A stretch of DNA of 6,457 bases, taken from contig DOJA01000106.1 of the NCBI GenBank assembly GCA_003511945.1, positions 367 through 6,823 on the forward strand. Reading direction: 5' to 3'. Shown here piece after piece: positions 5,078-6,457 of the stretch. The translations under genes were made by a program, and so were the position numbers. The notes under the pieces were generated by a model. The model had not been told where the DNA came from, made no database searches, and was given only the letters and a program-made list of their open reading frames with translations. This DNA is from Phycisphaerales bacterium. GTDB taxonomy: Bacteria; Planctomycetota; Phycisphaerae; Phycisphaerales; UBA1924. Position 1 is the first letter of the stretch, and each line of letters starts with the position of its first letter.

Positions 5078-5971
5078 GTGAACGGGCGAATGGGACGAAA
5101 CACGATCGGGTGGGGGGTTTGCGCGCTCTGTCTCGGCGCAATCTCCCTGGTGCAGCCGTCGGCGGAGGCCCTGATTGTGGTCGGGGGATCTTTGCCCCGT
5201 CCGGACGGCGCGTGGGTGGGGCGCTGGAACGGCTCCTCCGGCGTGGCCATCGGATCCAGATGGGTTGTCAGCGCCGGGCATGTGCGCGGCGGGGCGGGTT
5301 CGCTGTTCGTCATGGACGGGGTGTCGTACCCGGCCAAAGCGGTGTACTTCGCTACGGGCGCCGACCTGATGCTGATCGAGTTGCACGACACGCTCCCCGG
5401 GTGGCATGTCATCGCGGATTCCCTCGTGCCGGGCACTCGTGTGCAGATGAACGGGTTCGGCCTTGTGAACGGCACGGTCCTGGCCGCGGGAATTCAGTGG
5501 GGAACCACAACGGCGGAATCGTGGGGCGAGAACATTCTTGACATCGTCGCGCCCAGCTATGTGAGCAGTCGCTTTGACCGCTTGAGCAACGGGGGACTTC
5601 CGGCGGAGTGCGCCGCCGCCACCTTTGATTCCGGCGGGGGCATGTTCGTCCGCACGGAGTCGGGCTCGCTTCGACTGGTTGGCATCATCACCTCGGTGGA
5701 CGGTTCCGTGGGTGTGACCTCGTACGGGAACCGGACCTACGGGGTGAACATGACGACGCAGACCGCGTTCGTCGCCGGGGTCGTCGGGCCTCCGTGCGAC
5801 GGCGACGCCAACGGCGACGGCATCGTGGACTCTGACGACATCACGACAGTCCTTGAGCACTGGGGCGAGGTTGTCGATCCCCACACTCCGGGGGATACGA
5901 ACGGGTCCGGGTTCGTCGACTTTGAAGACATCATGACAGTCCTGTGGAACTGGCTGGAACTCTGCGAGTGA
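5078..5971 (+). CDS. Secreted trypsin-like serine protease with C-terminal dockerin-like EF-hand pair
   Basis: The 297-residue protein begins with a signal peptide (hydrophobic core about 10-25, cleavage likely after AEA near 31) and then LIVVGG, similar to the mature start of chymotrypsin-fold proteases. The triad is visible: His68 in WVVSAGHV, Asp96 in GADLMLIEL and Ser185 in FDSGGGMF. The last motif deviates from GDSGGP in its first and last positions. Residues 240-296 hold two calcium-binding repeats, DANGDGIVDSDDI (243-255) and DTNGSGFVDFEDI (273-285), each followed by a VL-x-x-W helix and bracketed by Cys240 and Cys296. Such dockerin-like tails are frequent in Phycisphaerae exported proteins and need not mean a cellulosome. 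The start is GTG 5078, with GGAG at 5066-5069 eight bases upstream; ATG 5090 also gives a good signal peptide and is an alternative. It is divergent from the sorting-tail gene and ends about 30 bases before nuoA. The substrate is unknown. Confidence 0.9.
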   Translation: MNGRMGRNTIGWGVCALCLGAISLVQPSAEALIVVGGSLPRPDGAWVGRWNGSSGVAIGSRWVVSAGHVRGGAGSLFVMDGVSYPAKAVYFATGADLMLIELHDTLPGWHVIADSLVPGTRVQMNGFGLVNGTVLAAGIQWGTTTAESWGENILDIVAPSYVSSRFDRLSNGGLPAECAAATFDSGGGMFVRTESGSLRLVGIITSVDGSVGVTSYGNRTYGVNMTTQTAFVAGVVGPPCDGDANGDGIVDSDDITTVLEHWGEVVDPHTPGDTNGSGFVDFEDIMTVLWNWLELCE

Positions 5972-5978
5972 ACCGGGC

Positions 5979-6004
5979 CTCGGCGTCCTGTATACTCTCG
6001 GCGT
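5979..6004 (+). promoter_or_regulatory. Candidate nuoA promoter: TATACT flanked by direct repeats CTCGGCGT
   Basis: TATACT at 5991-5996 matches the -10 consensus at five of six positions and is preceded directly by TG. A start site about seven bases on falls at 6003, the first base of the GTG-ATG start pair of nuoA. Perfect 8-base repeats CTCGGCGT lie at 5979-5986 and 5997-6004, 18 bases apart, flanking the -10 box. No good -35 hexamer was found, and no Shine-Dalgarno site precedes nuoA. Confidence 0.45.
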
Positions 6005-6413
6005 GATGCCGACCGTCACTTCCGCTCTCGCCACGGTTGACCTGCAGGGGTATGTCCCCGTCGCGCTCCTCCTGATGATGGCGGTGACCTTCGGGGTCGC
6101 CAACCTCGTCCTGACGCGGATCATCGGCCCCTCGCGCGACGGCGCCGTGAAGTCGGTCACCTACGAGTCGGGCATGAACCCGATCGGGACGGCTCGCAAG
6201 CGGTTCAATGTCCGCTTCTACATCATCGCGATGACCTTCCTGGTGTTCGATGTCGAGGTGGTGTTCCTGTACCCATGGGCCGCCACCTACGCGAACATCG
6301 ACCCCCGGACTCCGGAGGGCGGCGCGTTCCTCGCGCGGGTGCTGTTCTTCATGGCGACGACGGCGATCGCGTATGTCTACGGGTACCGGAAAGGCGTCTT
6401 CCGCTTCGACTAG
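6003..6413 (+). CDS. nuoA: NADH-quinone oxidoreductase subunit A (complex I membrane arm)
   Basis: The 136-residue product is the small membrane subunit of complex I (ND3/NdhC homologue), located where the peripheral arm meets the membrane arm near the quinone chamber. Three membrane spans are visible at about 17-40, 70-92 and 109-127. The diagnostic loop and second helix read YESGMNPIGTARKRFNVRFY from residue 54, followed by FLVFDVEVVFLYPW, with the conserved acidic pair Asp83 and Glu85. Position 56 is Ser where mitochondrial ND3 has Cys (YECG); Ser is also normal in cyanobacterial NdhC. Length is as expected. Two starts are adjacent, GTG 6003 and ATG 6006, with no Shine-Dalgarno site upstream; the -10 box at 5991-5996 suggests a leaderless or nearly leaderless message. 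It follows the protease gene closely, so read-through is also possible. nuoB is not adjacent downstream but about 3.1 kb upstream. Confidence 0.96.
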   Translation: MMPTVTSALATVDLQGYVPVALLLMMAVTFGVANLVLTRIIGPSRDGAVKSVTYESGMNPIGTARKRFNVRFYIIAMTFLVFDVEVVFLYPWAATYANIDPRTPEGGAFLARVLFFMATTAIAYVYGYRKGVFRFD

Positions 6414-6419
6414 AGCGCA

Positions 6420-6439
6420 TCGTCCGCCGCGGCGGACGA
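6420..6439. repeat. Perfect 20-base palindrome just after nuoA
   Basis: The arms TCGTCCGCCG and CGGCGGACGA are exact reverse complements with no spacer, starting 7 bases after the nuoA stop. In RNA this can fold as an 8-base stem with a CGCG loop. No T-run follows within the window, so it is not a standard rho-independent terminator. It may be a protein site, an attenuating hairpin or a processing site. A purine-rich GAGAAGGGG at 6443-6451 could be the ribosome binding site of a gene starting beyond the edge. Confidence 0.55.
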
Positions 6440-6457
6440 GTCGAGAAGGGGTAGAGC

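Noticed and set aside
5752..5971. Cellulosome dockerin implying a cellulosome locus
   Set aside because: Paired EF-hand tails of this style are widespread in exported planctomycete proteins, and no cohesin or glycoside hydrolase is present in the window.
5015..6160. Minus-strand open frame of 381 codons opposite the protease and the nuoA start
   Set aside because: It is antisense to the protease triad, EF-hand repeats and nuoA. Its Arg/Pro/His-rich composition marks it as a shadow frame.

Overview
The window is GC-rich bacterial DNA whose gene content points to a planctomycete, most likely of the class Phycisphaerae. The evidence is a DUF1570-type HExxH peptidase, two exported proteins ending in the PAP-hydrophobic-RRRR sorting tail common in that group, and a secreted protease with a two-repeat EF-hand (dockerin-like) tail. 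The taxonomic call is inference from protein style; there is no rRNA or other marker here.

Layout. Positions 1-1787 hold two minus-strand genes: a secreted or periplasmic HExxH peptidase (1787-471) and, coupled to it by a 4-base GTGA overlap, the first 158 codons of a DUF2238/YjdF-like membrane protein that runs off the left edge. Positions 1788-2094 form a divergent intergenic region with stem-loops and a weak promoter candidate. Positions 2095-2913 hold a small putative lipoprotein with a TTG start, followed 27 bases later by nuoB, which encodes the respiratory complex I subunit carrying cluster N2. A rho-independent terminator oriented to the minus strand sits between nuoB and the next gene. 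Positions 3111-4770 hold two tandem minus-strand paralogues with signal peptides and PEP-CTERM-like tails. Positions 4771-5077 are a second divergent region with a palindrome, inverted repeats and a plausible sigma70-type promoter. On the plus strand follow a chymotrypsin-fold serine protease with a dockerin-like tail (5078-5971) and, about 30 bases later, nuoA (6003-6413), which appears to have its own -10 box placed so that the transcript would be nearly leaderless.

How the genes relate. NuoA and NuoB belong to the same enzyme, NADH:quinone oxidoreductase, but are in the order B then A and separated by about 3.1 kb of envelope and secreted-protein genes, two of them on the opposite strand. 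This departs from the usual compact nuoA-nuoB-nuoC-nuoD order. The other genes are nearly all exported or membrane proteins with no visible functional tie to complex I. I see no phage, transposon, CRISPR, tRNA or rRNA signal, and no convincing new defence or biosynthetic system. The main points for a second look are the split nuo arrangement, the nuoA start region, the tandem sorting-tail paralogues with their palindrome-bearing promoter, and the membrane gene at the left edge.
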